Source: Gnetum montanum (Eukaryota > Streptophyta > Gnetopsida > Gnetales > Gnetaceae). From it: a DNA stretch of 59,213 nt. A program made the translations under genes and the position numbers. Shown here one piece after another: positions 1 through 11,056 of the stretch (its first letter is position 1; every line of letters begins with the position of its first letter). The notes beneath the pieces are model-generated. The model worked only from the letters and a program-made list of their open reading frames with translations. It had not been told where the DNA came from and ran no database searches. The stretch is from assembly GCA_015680685.1 (NCBI GenBank), contig MNCI01006861.1:154208-213420 (forward strand), read 5' to 3'.

Positions 1-114
1 GGTCTAGATCTAGATGGAGAAACAAGGGAGAGCCACCTCTTATTTATAGATTTGGTGGCGCGCTGCGATATCGTGACCAATGCGGTATCGCGTATGCAAT
101 ATCGCGTCCCATCA
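1..114 (-). mobile_element. Start (U3) of a minus-strand LTR, rest lies left of the window
   Basis: On the minus strand the sequence starts with TGATGG at position 114, then carries GATATCG-type palindromes (about 65-107) and a TATA box (CTATAAATAAG, plus positions 39-49). This TGATG..., palindrome, TATA order is the same as in the 3' LTR at 51068. No polypurine tract like the one at 51057-51067 flanks it on the right, so it is probably a 5' or solo LTR whose remainder lies outside the window. Confidence 0.6.
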
Positions 115-439
115 ATAGATAATAAAGTTCATTCATCTTTTAGGCACACTTAGAAAGTAATGGCTATAAGCTCTTGCTCTTGGATGGTCCACAAGGAAAA
201 GGACTATGTTGGGCATTAAGTATGAAAGATCGAAGAGAGAAAACTATTCATGATATTGCTAATGGATAGCACGAAATGCTAGATTTTTGGTTCAAGGACA
301 ATCTTGGGGGAAAAAAGGAGGTAGCTTTGGTAAAAGTATTGAATTCATTAGCAGAGCAAGGTATGATAGTGGATATTGTTGCCCAAAAGCTTCCACTAAC
401 ATGACTATCTTATCTTAGAATTATGTTTATCTTCAAGAA

Positions 440-2775
440 TTAGAGAAAATCTGGTTTTTAAAAATAATGTTGTAAGAAAATACTATTGATGTTGCTCTTC
501 TTCAGGAGATAAAACTAGAAGAATTTCCATGAGATTTTTGGCTTGATTAAACATGGTCTAAGATTTCAGCTCAAGGTTTTAGCAAAGAGTTGTTTTATTT
601 TTGACAAAATAATTTAAATTTTTAGGGTAGAAATTTTCCTTCTAATATTGTTAGTATCATGGAAGAATGGTTAAAGATTTTGAATGTCCATGCTCCTATT
701 ATTAACTCTTAGTGATAAGAGTTCAAAAGAAGGATATTAAAGCTTAGAGCTAAGAAGGATTGGGTTATTGGTAGAGATTGAAATTTCATAAGATGGTGGG
801 AGAAAAGGTCTAGTTCATTGACTCAAAACATTGAGAGTCTTTTCTTCAATGATATGGAGCATATTGGGGACTTGGTGGAGCTCAAGGTTTCCCTCTATTG
901 TTTCATCTATAAATGACCAACACCTAAGAACAAGTGGACAACATCTTATCTTGATTGGTCCTTTCTCCCCTGGTTATGTTGGATTGCTCACCACCCAGTT
1001 GGCAAGGCCTTGCCATGGATTTTTTTAGATCACATACCCATCCTTTGTGAATGGGAAAATAGGACTTTTCATCAACAAGCTTTTAAATTTGAGAATGTCT
1101 AGCTTTCTAAGGAATGCTTTTGAACTAAGCTACTGTAGATTTGGGACATGGAGGGGGCTAGTGTTAGATCTTGTGAAGTGTTAGAGAAGCTTATAGTGTT
1201 TCAATGATTTTGCTCTTAGCAGTGGAGGCAAACATGGTTTCCAATGATGCAAGCTACTTTGGACAAGGTGGGCCAAATCTAGGAATAGGCAAATTCATTA
1301 CTGGAGTGGAGCTACATTATGCAAGATGTAGTTGTTGGTAGAGAAATAGGTGAGAACATGGGCTTATGATAAGGAGATATATTGGAAACAACGCTATAAG
1401 GAGATGTGGCTAAAGGGGGAGCATCACTAATTTCATTTAATTACTTGGGATAAGGTGGCTATCCCAATTCATGTAGGTGATTGTGGGCTTCAAGATTTCA
1501 AAAGGCAAGCTTGCATTTTGGCTACTAAGCTAGCTTGGAAGGTTTGATCTTTGGTAGATAAGCCTTAGGTCAATTATCTTTGGATATGGTATCCTAATCT
1601 ATGGACTTGCCTGGCCAAAGCCTTAAAGATATAGAAAACCATTAGAAGAGCATGAACTTTTGTTCAGTTACTTGGATGTTGGGAATTTAGAGAAGTAAAC
1701 ATTCCAATGGAAGGTCTTCTAGTAGGACAAGCTCATCATGAAATGATTGGGGAAGTTTTTTTTGAAGTAGTCATCCTATTAGGCCAAGGTCCAAGGGCAC
1801 ATGTAAAGGATTGGTTCAGTAGGCGACATTGGAGAATTCCATCAGTATTTCATGATGGTAATAGAGATCCCCAATTCACAAAAATTCTTGACATCCTTAA
1901 AAGACATATCCTAGGCTATGAAAATACCTTATAAGAACTTCAACAAACCACAGACAGTGAATCTCATGTCTCTATAGAAAATCCTTTGTCAAAGTAAGGG
2001 GATGTCACCTTATTTGGAGGTTGCATTATCAATCAAATGTGAATTTTTTTGCTTAGCTGTTGACTCATCGTGTAATGCTTACTTAGGAAAAACTTTAGTG
2101 ATAGGGTTTTGCCATGGCCTCCTAGTGTATTATTTGCTATGAGGAGATTAAAACTACAACACACCTTTTCAAGGAATGTTTGTTTACGAAGGCCATAGGT
2201 CAATTTGTGCGCATGTGGATTGGGATCTTGTGGGATTAGTGTTGGGTAATGATTATAGAATGGCCCATCATTCAAAGTCGCTTGTATGAGATTTCATTAT
2301 GAGGGGAGGTTGCCTAGGAGATTTGGCTCAAGCAGAATGCACATGCTTTTCATGCGAAGTGCCTAAACTCTCCCTATAAATGTGTATTGAAAGCATTTGC
2401 CAACTTTCACTTGTGGAAAAAACATCCATGAATGCATGATGATGACTCCTTATAGTATGAGCCAATATGGCGCTCATAAACTATGTGTTCTTCTACTTTT
2501 CTAAATAAGCATGCCCTTTGTTTAAAATGAGCTTTATGATATTGTATACAGCTATTATTTGGTTTTTGGTTTCAATGCCCTATAGGAATGCTTGGGGCTT
2601 TTTAATTGGTTTAGGTGTTCATCTATTTTGTTGGAGGACCTTCTACCCTTCATGATGATACTATTGTTGTAATTGTTGATTTGGGAGTTTACCCCTCTTG
2701 CTACATAAATGACCAAACTTTCTCTCAAAAAAGAAAAAAAGGAAAAATGAAAAGAAAAGAAAAAAAAAACATCAT
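440..2775 (+). pseudogene. L1-clade LINE remnant (endonuclease, post-RT and zf-RVT-like pieces)
   Basis: Broken plus-strand translation shows pieces of an L1-type plant LINE in the expected order. An endonuclease start (D-V-A-L-L-Q-E-I-K, near 487) comes first. The region between endonuclease and RT follows (near 1090 with P-F-K-F-E-N-V, then W-K-Q-R-Y-K-E-M-W-L-K-G-E near 1385). Next is a stretch typical of the region after RT (near 1485-1550, L-Q-D-F-K-R-Q-A). The RT core itself is not seen, so it has been deleted. Stops and frameshifts are frequent. The piece ends in an A-rich tail at about 2726-2770. The 5' limit is uncertain and I could not place target-site duplications. Confidence 0.6.
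2726..2770 (+). repeat. A-rich tail of the first LINE remnant
   Basis: A run made almost entirely of A with some G directly follows the last LINE-like coding sequence. It fits the 3' tail left by target-primed reverse transcription. Confidence 0.5.
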
Positions 2776-3435
2776 TTAACATCATGTAAATAAAAATGTT
2801 TTTTTTTGTTATATGTTCAACCAAACTTTAGCCAATACCTTTTCGTTTATAGTCTTTTGGAAGAGCCTTTTGTTTAAAGGAAGATCCTTTATTACAATAT
2901 TCCATAACTTAAAGCTATAATATTCCTTAACTCAACCATCCATTTTCTTGTGTAGCATTCATTATCTCCCTAGCATAATTGAATTCCTCCATGTAACTTA
3001 ACTTGTCAGTATAAGCAATAAATTGACAAAGGGCTTTAACTTCAAAAGCAAGCAAATCTGCTTCTACAAGTAAGATATTATAAAAAACCTGCATTTTCAC
3101 TTGAAATTCACATACAAAAAATTATTTTTGAACATGCTCTAATTTTTCTTTTACTTATGTGTAGAAAGATAAGGTCCCCATGCAACATACCCATATAATA
3201 ATACGACTTGGACAAGACTTCAAATTTTTTTTCTTTTGATCTCTCATGCTAAACCCTTTAAATAATAAAGGTATTCCAATTATAATTTTATTTGTATTTA
3301 GATATGAGAGAGTTGAAAGTACATTTCTAATTTTTTTAAAATGCACTTAATTGCAAGTTACGCTTAAACATCACGACGAAGCCTTCAAAATCCAAGATTC
3401 CAAGAATAAGTCCATCTAGAAGGGTATCCACCCTG
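2776..3435. other. AT-rich spacer between two LINE remnants, no gene seen
   Basis: Only short chance frames occur here on either strand. I recognise no domain, repeat or RNA gene. Confidence 0.4.
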
Positions 3436-4770
3436 TTAATTGGATCCTTTCTCCTCATGACATTATCATTCCTGGAACGCATGTTTTCAAAAGCATTTGG
3501 AAGGCTTGGCAGGTCTTACATTCTCATGTGAATTGGAATCATGTTCATATCAATCCTACTCTCCTTTCTAAGATTTGCCCTTGGTGGCTGCCCTTATCGC
3601 CTGCTCCTCTAACCACCTCAAATGCCAGGACAGCCACCATTTGGTTTCAAAAGGGAGTTGTTTCCCTTAGATGTCTTCATCTCACCAATTAGTGGATTTC
3701 TTGGGATATATTCGAAAACTTATATGGGGCTTCTAGAACTATGCACCACTGCCTCGACAGACTTTATCACTTCATTCATTAGTACTTGCATTTGGATGCT
3801 TCGGTTCCTAGTCTCTTCCATGGTCTTCAGTGGCTTAATGGATTGAACCTTCTACCCTATAAACCACATGTGCCCTTTCAGTTGTTGCATGATTCCTCTA
3901 TGATTGTTAATCGCTGCAATAGATCATGGCACAAAGAAGAGTTTAAACAGTTTTGGCTCTCCCTCTTCTCACGAGTTTGGAGCCTTTCGACTTTTCCAAA
4001 AATTAAACAATTTCTTTGGTGCCTCCTTCATCAAGGCCTACCTATCGGCAAATGTTGTGAATACCTTGGGATTCCAAACCCTAATTGCCCTATCTGTGGA
4101 GGTCCTAATGATTTTGTCCACGTTTTTTGGCATTGCCCTTTCGCTTAGTGTTCATGGGAGTGGGTTTCTAAAGTTTTCCCTTTGTGCAAGTTTTCCCATG
4201 AGGATATCTTGTTCGGCTTTTTGGCCATCCCCTCTATTGACCTTTAGTTTCTTTAGGAAGTTATTAGGCCCCTCGTTCTTACTATATATGAAAGCACAGA
4301 TGCACTACTCTTTTCCAGAACACTGATTCGTCCAACTCTAACCTTTTAACTATTATGAAAAAATTTCAAATTCTTCGCCTTGTGCATTTCCAAATTTTAT
4401 CTCACACTTCTAAGTTAAAGTTGGATACTAATCAGTTGTTTTATTCTTTGCAGCCTTGGAACAGATACACCAATTCGTGCACTCTTCCCAATCTCGATCT
4501 GCTACATCAGAGTGTCTCATCGTAATTTTGAGCATTTTTAGCTCCCTATTGTTCTCCTAATCTTATTAAATCGTAGTTCTTATTGATTCCTAGCATGAAG
4601 TTCTATTTGGAATGTACTCCCACACCTTGTGAAGGATTATGTATCAAGATGTTTTCCTTCAACATCTGCATTTGGCATTTGACATTGTTCTTCTCCCTAT
4701 TTAACTATCAATATGTTCATATATTGATCATGTACTTAATCTCATTAAATTAATAAATAAAATTCTCTTT
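3436..4770 (+). pseudogene. L1-clade LINE C-terminal remnant with zf-RVT domain
   Basis: Plus-strand translation around 3480-4150 resembles the part of plant L1 ORF2 after RT, ending in the zinc-binding zf-RVT domain. Recognisable marks are F-P-K-I-K-Q-F-L-W-C-L-L-H-Q-G-L-P near 3995-4045, then L-G-I-P-N-P-N-C-P-I-C-G-G, and F-W-H-C-P-F-A ending at 4145. The best-preserved open stretch is 3786-4148. The endonuclease and RT parts are absent, so this is a 5'-truncated copy. It is separate from the first remnant, which has its own A-rich tail. Its 3' end is probably near the AT-rich sequence at 4745-4770. Confidence 0.65.
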
Positions 4771-4789
4771 TTGAGGTACGACACCCACC

Positions 4790-5160
4790 CCGCCCCCCAA
4801 ATCCAAGATTCCCTTGAGCGTTAAAAATAAGATTGGCACCCGATGGCTGGATAATCCTTATCACGCAAGCCACGTAAGGCATCGGAAATTAATCAGAACT
4901 TTCAGACACTCCCCCTGAACATGGAACAATGTGGATCGGAAAAAGAAGCAGAACATTCTTGAAAAAATTTTCCCCAGCATTTACAGTGTTGCTTGCTTCC
5001 TTTCCGCGATGTGTATGTATGTCCAACAATGCTCGTATAAGTCTCAGATGATCGCTCTCATTTTCAAAATCATCGCTGCTTCTGCTGCTGTGCCTTTGAC
5101 GTAGTTGCGAACATACATTTCTGCGAGGGTTCCAACAACATTTCCTTTCCATAACGGAGC
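4790..5160 (+). promoter_or_regulatory. Upstream region of the IF1-like gene
   Basis: This non-repetitive stretch lies between the LINE remnant and the first codon of the IF1-like gene, so promoter and 5' leader should be here. I see no convincing TATA box. An upstream ATG at 5105 is in another frame and is not the gene start. Confidence 0.35.
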
Positions 5161-5292
5161 ATGGCGCTGCTTCTGCGAACCGGAATGTTGTACAGACTGC
5201 GTTCGCCGTTTCTGCATGGCAGGGCCTTTAGCCAGGGTTCCGGACGAGTCCTCAGCGAAGAGGAAAAGGCCGCCGAGAATGTGTATATCAAG
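5161..5292 (+). CDS. IF1-like gene, exon 1
   Basis: This exon has 44 codons from ATG at 5161 to AAG at 5290-5292, then the donor GTTTCA. It holds the presequence and the first half of the IATP motif, ending V-Y-I-K. The start is chosen because it is the first in-frame ATG giving a presequence followed by the IATP core. Confidence 0.88.
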
Positions 5293-8200
5293 GTTTCATG
5301 CGCCTTTTTTTTTTACTTCGCAGTGTTTTTTCGATGTTTTCGAATCGTTGTTTCTCCGCAGCGTTTGTTAAATTCATCTGAGGTGCTGTTCGATCTTAGA
5401 GCCTTTGAAATCTAAACGGCATTTCAATACGTTTGGCATGCCTATTCATTTGCATCAGTATTTATTAGTTTGTGACGTTCTTCGGGATTTGTTATGCAAA
5501 CATGTCTGAGTTATGTACCGTAAATTGTCGAGAACAAAAAAAGCAGGGAGGGATTTGAGTACGCTAACGATAGATTATTGACATCAACGTTTGGTTGAGT
5601 CTTATCTTGTTCCCCATATGCGTTTTGGTGTACGTTTTTTATATAAAGAAACAGTAATGTAGCTCATTGCTTTTAGGGCCTTTGTCTCCGCGTTCTGATT
5701 CATCAATTTTTGACGTTGCTTCAGATTTTCCTATGAATAGCGCTTGGCGTATGCATCTTAATTTCTCAAAGCCTAAATAAATAGCGACGGGTTTGATCAA
5801 GCGAACGAGTAAATTATTTATACCAATAGCTTATTCAACTTTACATGAATATGCGATATACAAATTTTCATTCGAAGGCATTCTCCCATAACTCATTCCT
5901 ATAGGATTTTGTTGGATGTTGATTGCTATTAATTTGCTTTCAAAAACCCAAAATTGTTTCTGTGTTACGGTTATTGTGATTTTCATTGTTGCCATGTGGT
6001 TTAATCTTTGACAATGATCACCATTTTTTATACATAGATTTTTCCCCTATTGTCTACGGTCAAAATATAAAGTGACTGGACTCATTTGACCAACAGATTG
6101 TGCTTTCAACGGTGCTTGGATGCGTCCGCTTAATTTTAAATTAAACGTATGTGCCTTTTGATTTAGATTGTAGCAAGGAAAATGACTAAGTTGTAGGAGC
6201 ATTGTATTGGGCAGCCTTCTATGTAAGCACGTTTCATTAACATCCTCTGAACAAAATTTCTTCTGCATTATTACTATTTTTTTCCTTCAATTAACAATAA
6301 ATTATCTAAATTGTTGCAGAAAATGGAGCAAGAAAGGCTGGAGAAACTTGCTCGCAAGGTACATCCGACTTTAAGTTGTTTCAATAATTGGTAGACTATT
6401 AATGCCAGAATGTTTTTTTATTTTATTTTAAAATAATCTGAACCATTTAATCTTGTTAACGACTTTCTTGTTTTCCTAGAAGGCATGCTATGGGATCAAC
6501 ACACTCTCTCACTTTGTAGTACATTGTTGAGTGTGCAACTATTTCTCTATAAAGTTCTATGAACATATTTCTTTGATTAATAACCAGAACATTGATACCA
6601 GTACTTTCTGACAACTATGTTGAGCCTGATTAATGTTAGCTTTAATGGTACGCTGTTTACCTTCAAATTATTGCCTGACAGCAACCTCTTTCCTGCAAAT
6701 CCTTGTTAGACAATAACCTAAATTTTAATATTTCTTTGACCTCTTTTAACAGGAGCATTCTCTGGTCTTCTTAGTACATGACCAAACCATCTAAGATGCT
6801 ATTTCCAAACTGCACATATCAAGATACTTATTGATTCAATTATTTCTAGTCACATCCAACATCCACCTCCATCTAAGATGCTATGGATGCTATTCCCAAA
6901 CTGCACCTATTAAGATAGTTGTTGATTCAATTATTTCTAGTCACATCCAACATCCATCTTAGCACATGCATCTTTGCAATATGCATGCACTGAGCCTGAT
7001 GCATTCTGATAAGCCAATATTTCACACTAGAAAAGATCATAGGTTTGATAGTAGTTTTGTAAAAGTTACTCTTCAACCTAGCAGGTATTATTCCATTACA
7101 AAGCATACCATTCTTCATCTTCATAAGGGCTTCTTTTACTTCAAATGCAAAACTACAATTTGTCATTGTTATGTTTGATTCCATTTCTTCAGCTTAATCT
7201 TTACAGAATTGTTCTTTAAGTAGCCCCTGAAAATAGATCTTCCATCACTCCAAGATTTCTTTGTCTAAGAACAAAATCCTTTTGCAATTAGAGTTAATGC
7301 CTCTAATATGGTTAAAGTTTTTGCACATCTTGTTCTGAGTCTTGGCCAACTTGTAAATTGACTTCTCATCCTTGTTAGTTCCTAGCTTGTAATAAAAGGA
7401 ATTAAAAGTGCTAAGTTTAGCCTTGCTCACTGTCTTCTTTGCCACATACATTGCAGCCTCATATCTTTTGAAGCCAACCTATCTCCTACTCTGTTGCAAC
7501 TCCTTGAAACACTTCTTGTAATCTTGAATTTTTCGTCACACTTCCTCACTCCAGCTCTATGTTTCATTTGGAATATACTTAATTCATTTTAGAAACACCG
7601 AAGCTGTCTTTCCCAGTCTTTTCAATACAATTTCTCATTTGACTCTAACTATCATTCACATTTAAGTTCAAATCCCAATGTCCCTCAAGCAATCTAGCCT
7701 TAAAAAGTGATACCTTCTCTTCCTTTAAGTTCCATCATTTTATACAAGGCATTTTCTTCTTGAAGTCTCCGTTGGTATTGCTCTTAATAGCCACATTTGT
7801 CATCATAAGTCTATGTTGGGTTTTAAGATTTTCTTTCAGAATGACTTTGCAATTCTTATAGGTTCTCCAATCTCTGTTTTTCACCAAGATGTAGTCTATT
7901 CAGGTTGAGGTGCTTCCACTCCTGAAAGTCACCAAGTGTTTAGCTCTTTTCTAAAATTATTAGCTACTGCTAGATCATAGGCTTGTGCAAACTTGAGAAT
8001 AGGCTTCCCCATCTCATTTCTCTCTCTCATGCTGTGCCCTCCATGCAACTTCTCATAACTAGTTCTAGTTGCTCCTACATGTCCATTAAAATCTCCTTGA
8101 ATAAGAAGACCTTCATGTTCCAGAATTTGTTGCATAAGTGCATCCAAAGAATCCTTGAAGGTCTTCTTAACATGATCTTCCAAACCAACCTGAGGATCAT

Positions 8201-11056
8201 AGACACCTAGGATGTTAATAACTGCCTTTACCAAGACAGTCTTAATGCTTATGTTTCTATCATCACTTAGAGTAACTTTTACAACTTTATCCCGTTGATC
8301 TGCCACTATTCTATGCCATTTCAAAAGTTGTCTATCCTTACATAGTAATTAAATCCTTTTTCAAAGTCCTTTGTTTTTTCTCCCTTGCATTTAGTTTCTT
8401 GTAAGTAAGCTATATTGACTTTCTTTTTCTTTATCAAATCCATAATTTTGTTAGCCTTCCTTGTTAATAAGCATATATTTCGCATAGCCAACCTCAATCA
8501 TTAATGCCACTCTTAGGTCTTATGTTGGATTAGCTTCTTTATCCCAACCCATTTTTAACTTCTGCTACTGTGCATTGCATTTAGGGAACACCTTAGCATA
8601 AGGAATGTGCAGAAAAGAACTGTCTGTCAACCTGATGCCAGACCTTCTCCTTTTTCACCCAGACTTGGGATTGGCAATGAGATGTTAGCTTAGTGGTAAG
8701 AGTCTTGGTTTGGTAACCCCAGATCACAAGTTTGATTCCACTTGGCAGCATTGAGTTATAAGTTAAAAAAAAATTCATAAAAGGAATTCTGAAACTGGTC
8801 TGATAGATCCAAGGGATTTCAATGGACATAAGTAAAAATTTCAGTTTCAGTCTCATATTATTATTGCTAATTTTTTCATTTTTGTTAACTGTTATTACCC
8901 ACTTCATCATGATTGTCTCAGCTATGTTTACTTTTGTGCTCTTAATGCTTCTTGTTTGACCAACATTCTACGACTAATATTTTTGGATGTCTGGGGTTTA
9001 AGAACATTACAAGATTTTGTGCACTCCAGCAACAATTTTTTCATGGACAAAGGAGTTTTAATTCTTTATGTTTTGGTACATCTTATTTCAAATTTATGAT
9101 AGATGCACAGGAAACACTCATGATAAGGTTACTGATCGTTGAAGGTGGTATAAACACGTCCCGTTTATCTGAAGCGTTGAATTACATATTGCTTGCTGAA
9201 GGATTAAATATTTTAACATTTGAACAAAAAGACTTGTAAAATATGGCGAGGTTCTAAATGGAATTTAATCAACAAATGGTTTTTCCCAACATCATGTTAT
9301 GACTGTATCTCTTGTTTATTGAATCTTCTTCCTCTAAAGGACAGTTATAGTTGAAAGGAACAACTCATGAGCGTGGAGCTACAATTCTTGTTGTTGCCTT
9401 TCTATCCCTGGGTGCATATCATTTTAAGTTTTCTTTTCAATGTTTGGTTATTACAGAATTGTGTGATGCTTAAGGATTCTTTGGTCTCCCATGCATGGTT
9501 ATTAGAGGTAGACACACTATGGATCGTTTAAATATTTGTACAAGATCCTCCCACATCGTAACTCTATATAATTTTTCAAATGTTTTTTCCTTCCTTGAAA
9601 AGGCTGCATCTGTGGGTGATTCTTGCCTTAGTGGTTAAAGCAGTTGGTTTATCACAATCAGGGTTAAGGTTCAAGGACGGCATGTCCCTCCTGGACGCAC
9701 AGTAAAAAGATACGCTTACGTTGGTGCCAAATGGATATCAGGTCATAAAAACAATTGTCAAATCAGTTGGCTGCCTAATTTGTCACTGCAATTTGAGGAG
9801 ATAAACAGTGACGATATCGATGAAATGATTGCATTTGAACAGTCATTTTCTTTTTTGACAACCTGCTTTTCATTATGAACCATTAGTGACTAGCAAATGC
9901 TCCTCCACTTCAGTAAATTTTGACATTGCAATTCTTTGAACAATCAACTTTCAAAACTTTGCAGACTGCATAGTAAAATTCCTTGTGATACGATTCTGCA
10001 TGGTAGTCAGGAATTAGGGAAATGATGAACTCAAGGTTCTATGCCATTAATATCAAAGGAAGTCCACAATATGAAAGAACTTTGAGCTTCCAGAAGTTTA
10101 GGTTGGATGCATGTGAGAAACAAGAGTCATCTTTCGAGTACCTTGAAGTCTGAAATCTACTGCTTTTGGCCACCACAGAAAACATGAAGAATAACTGAAA
10201 CCAGCATAATTTATATAAGCTAAATAGAGGCGAGATGTTTCCATTTAAATATAAGCCATAACCAGTGACTGAGCCTTCCAAGCATTAACGCACAGAGCGA
10301 GCCACAATCTATGTGCTCGACGACTTGAAATGTGGTTATTACTAGACATCGAATTTGACCTCGAAGCTAGCTCAATTGACTTTACATGAGCAAGCCATAA
10401 TCTATCTACCTACACGGTGACTTGAAATCTTGTTATTGCCGTCATTATTCAGAAAATTCACAATGTTGACCTTTTAGGCATTGTAGTCGACCTTCAAGCT
10501 CGCTGAATTGGCTCTTCAGAGGCAGAATTCTGCTCTGTTAGGGGTTTCTTCTATGGGCAGTTCTATCTGCTATGATCAAATTATTTGGCGAGTACCTTGT
10601 GTGTTTTAGTATGCCGTGAATGATTTCATTTTTCTATCTTTTAGGTTGGAATGTCATCTAAATCGTATACATGTTTTCAGGTCCAGCATTGTCTGCATAC
10701 ATCTCTTTGCCTTGGGAAATTTATATCATAACCATGCATGTGTGCAGTAATCTTTATGACATGCGATTTTGTGATTGGTGTACTTTAAAACGTCTGCATA
10801 TATGCTAGAAGTTAGGAATAAAAATCTTTATAGTTTTAGTGATAATTGCTGAATTGCATGTAATATTCAATAACAGGGTGCCCATCCAGAACAGAAAGCA
10901 GATGCTACCGCGGGAGGTCCTGGTGCGTCATCGTCGGAGGGAGTGTCTACAGACACAACAAAAAATTACGCAGTTGTTGCAGGAGTGGTAACTATTGTTG
11001 CTGGAGTTTGGTGGTATCTGAAATCAGGTTCAAAGAAAACAGAGACACATGCCTGA
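5161..11056 (+). CDS. Mitochondrial ATPase inhibitor IF1-like (IATP family) protein, three exons
   Basis: Joining exons 5161-5292, 6320-6358 and 10877-11056 gives a 116-residue protein ending in TGA at 11054-11056. Residues 1-24 are rich in Arg and Leu with few acidic residues, as in a mitochondrial presequence. Residues 28-57 hold the IF1 core: G-R-V-L-S-E-E-E-K-A-A-E-N-V-Y-I, then K-K-M-E-Q-E-R-L-E-K-L-A-R-K. A low-complexity Gly/Ala/Ser/Thr linker follows. Near residues 88-105 is one hydrophobic segment (Y-A-V-V-A-G-V-V-T-I-V-A-G-V-W-W-Y-L) before a basic tail. IF1 proteins bind the F1 part of ATP synthase and block ATP hydrolysis. Plants have a form with this extra C-terminal membrane segment (the Arabidopsis At2g27730 type, about 113 residues), so length and layout match. 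All four splice sites are GT/AG, in phase 0. It is the only uninterrupted multi-domain gene in the window. Membrane anchoring and inhibitor activity are inferred. Confidence 0.88.
5293..6319 (+). other. Intron 1 of the IF1-like gene
   Basis: This intron of 1027 bases runs from GT at 5293 to AG at 6318-6319. It is T-rich, as plant introns are, with no recognised gene or mobile element inside. Confidence 0.85.
6320..6358 (+). CDS. IF1-like gene, 13-codon exon 2
   Basis: This exon is only 39 bases long, between acceptor TTGTTGCAG and donor GTACAT. It encodes K-M-E-Q-E-R-L-E-K-L-A-R-K, the second half of the IF1 helix. It is too short for ordinary ORF finding but is fixed by the motif and by phase-0 splice sites on both sides. 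Confidence 0.87.
6751..8330 (-). pseudogene. RTE-clade LINE remnant inside intron 2
   Basis: The minus strand carries pieces of a plant RTE-type non-LTR retrotransposon in order. At 8324-7929 is the end of an endonuclease domain with G-V-Y-D-P-Q-V-G and Q-G-D-F-N-G-H-V-G. At about 7550-7200 is the link region with K-S-I-Y-K-L-A-K. The RT core with its catalytic aspartates is missing. At 7110-6960 is the end of RT (A-R-L-K-S-N-F-Y-K-T-T-I-K-P, then H-V-L-R-W-M-L). At 6795-6751 is L-R-W-F-G-H-V-L-R-R-P-E-N-A-P. The endonuclease part is open for 131 residues, so this copy is less decayed than the LTR elements nearby. It is not mobile without RT. Confidence 0.8.
6780..6960. repeat. Direct duplication of about 90-100 bp inside the RTE remnant
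   Basis: The stretch starting CCATCTAAGATGCTAT and running to CACATCCAACATCCA occurs twice in tandem (about 6787-6868 and 6871-6956) with small differences. It splits the C-terminal RTE coding sequence, so it arose after insertion or was carried in by the copy. Confidence 0.7.
8671..8900 (+). mobile_element. tRNA-derived SINE candidate 1
   Basis: There is an A-box-like sequence at 8686-8700 (TAGCTTAGTGGTAAG) and a B-box-like sequence at 8729-8740 (AGTTTGATTCCA). They have the order and spacing of an internal RNA polymerase III promoter. An A-rich stretch at 8764-8775 and an unrelated body follow, which is SINE-like and not a working tRNA gene. The 3' limit is a guess. Confidence 0.55.
9605..9760 (+). 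mobile_element. tRNA-derived SINE candidate 2
   Basis: An A-box-like TGCCTTAGTGGT (9624-9635) is followed by a B-box-like AGGTTCAAGGAC (9667-9678). The arrangement matches candidate 1 but the sequence differs, so it would be another family. The B box departs from consensus and the borders are uncertain. Confidence 0.4.
10877..11056 (+). CDS. IF1-like gene, exon 3 with C-terminal membrane segment
   Basis: The acceptor TAACAG ends at 10876. The exon has 59 codons and a TGA stop. It starts G-A-H-P-E-Q-K, runs through a Ser/Thr/Gly-rich linker and encodes the hydrophobic helix (N-Y-A-V-V-A-G onward) and the tail K-S-G-S-K-K-T-E-T-H-A. Confidence 0.87.
   Translation, partial: GAHPEQKADATAGGPGASSSEGVSTDTTKNYAVVAGVVTIVAGVWWYLKSGSKKTETHA

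Larger units (their letters stand above)
6359..10876 (+). other. Intron 2 of the IF1-like gene, expanded by mobile elements
   Basis: This intron of 4518 bases runs from GTACAT to TAACAG. It contains an antisense RTE LINE remnant (6751-8330), a local duplication (6780-6960) and two tRNA-derived SINE candidates (about 8671-8900 and 9605-9760). The rest (about 9760-10876) shows no gene. Confidence 0.8.

Noticed and set aside
1707-1934. 75-codon open frame as a gene
   Set aside because: It lies within the decayed L1-like stretch, has no recognisable product of its own and no splice or promoter context.
5105-5371. Alternative longer frames overlapping IF1 exon 1
   Set aside because: They are in other frames and read into intron 1. 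Only the frame from 5161 gives the IATP motif and splices in phase.
8671-8745. Functional tRNA gene
   Set aside because: A and B boxes are present but I could not build acceptor and anticodon stems, and an A-rich stretch and SINE-like body follow.
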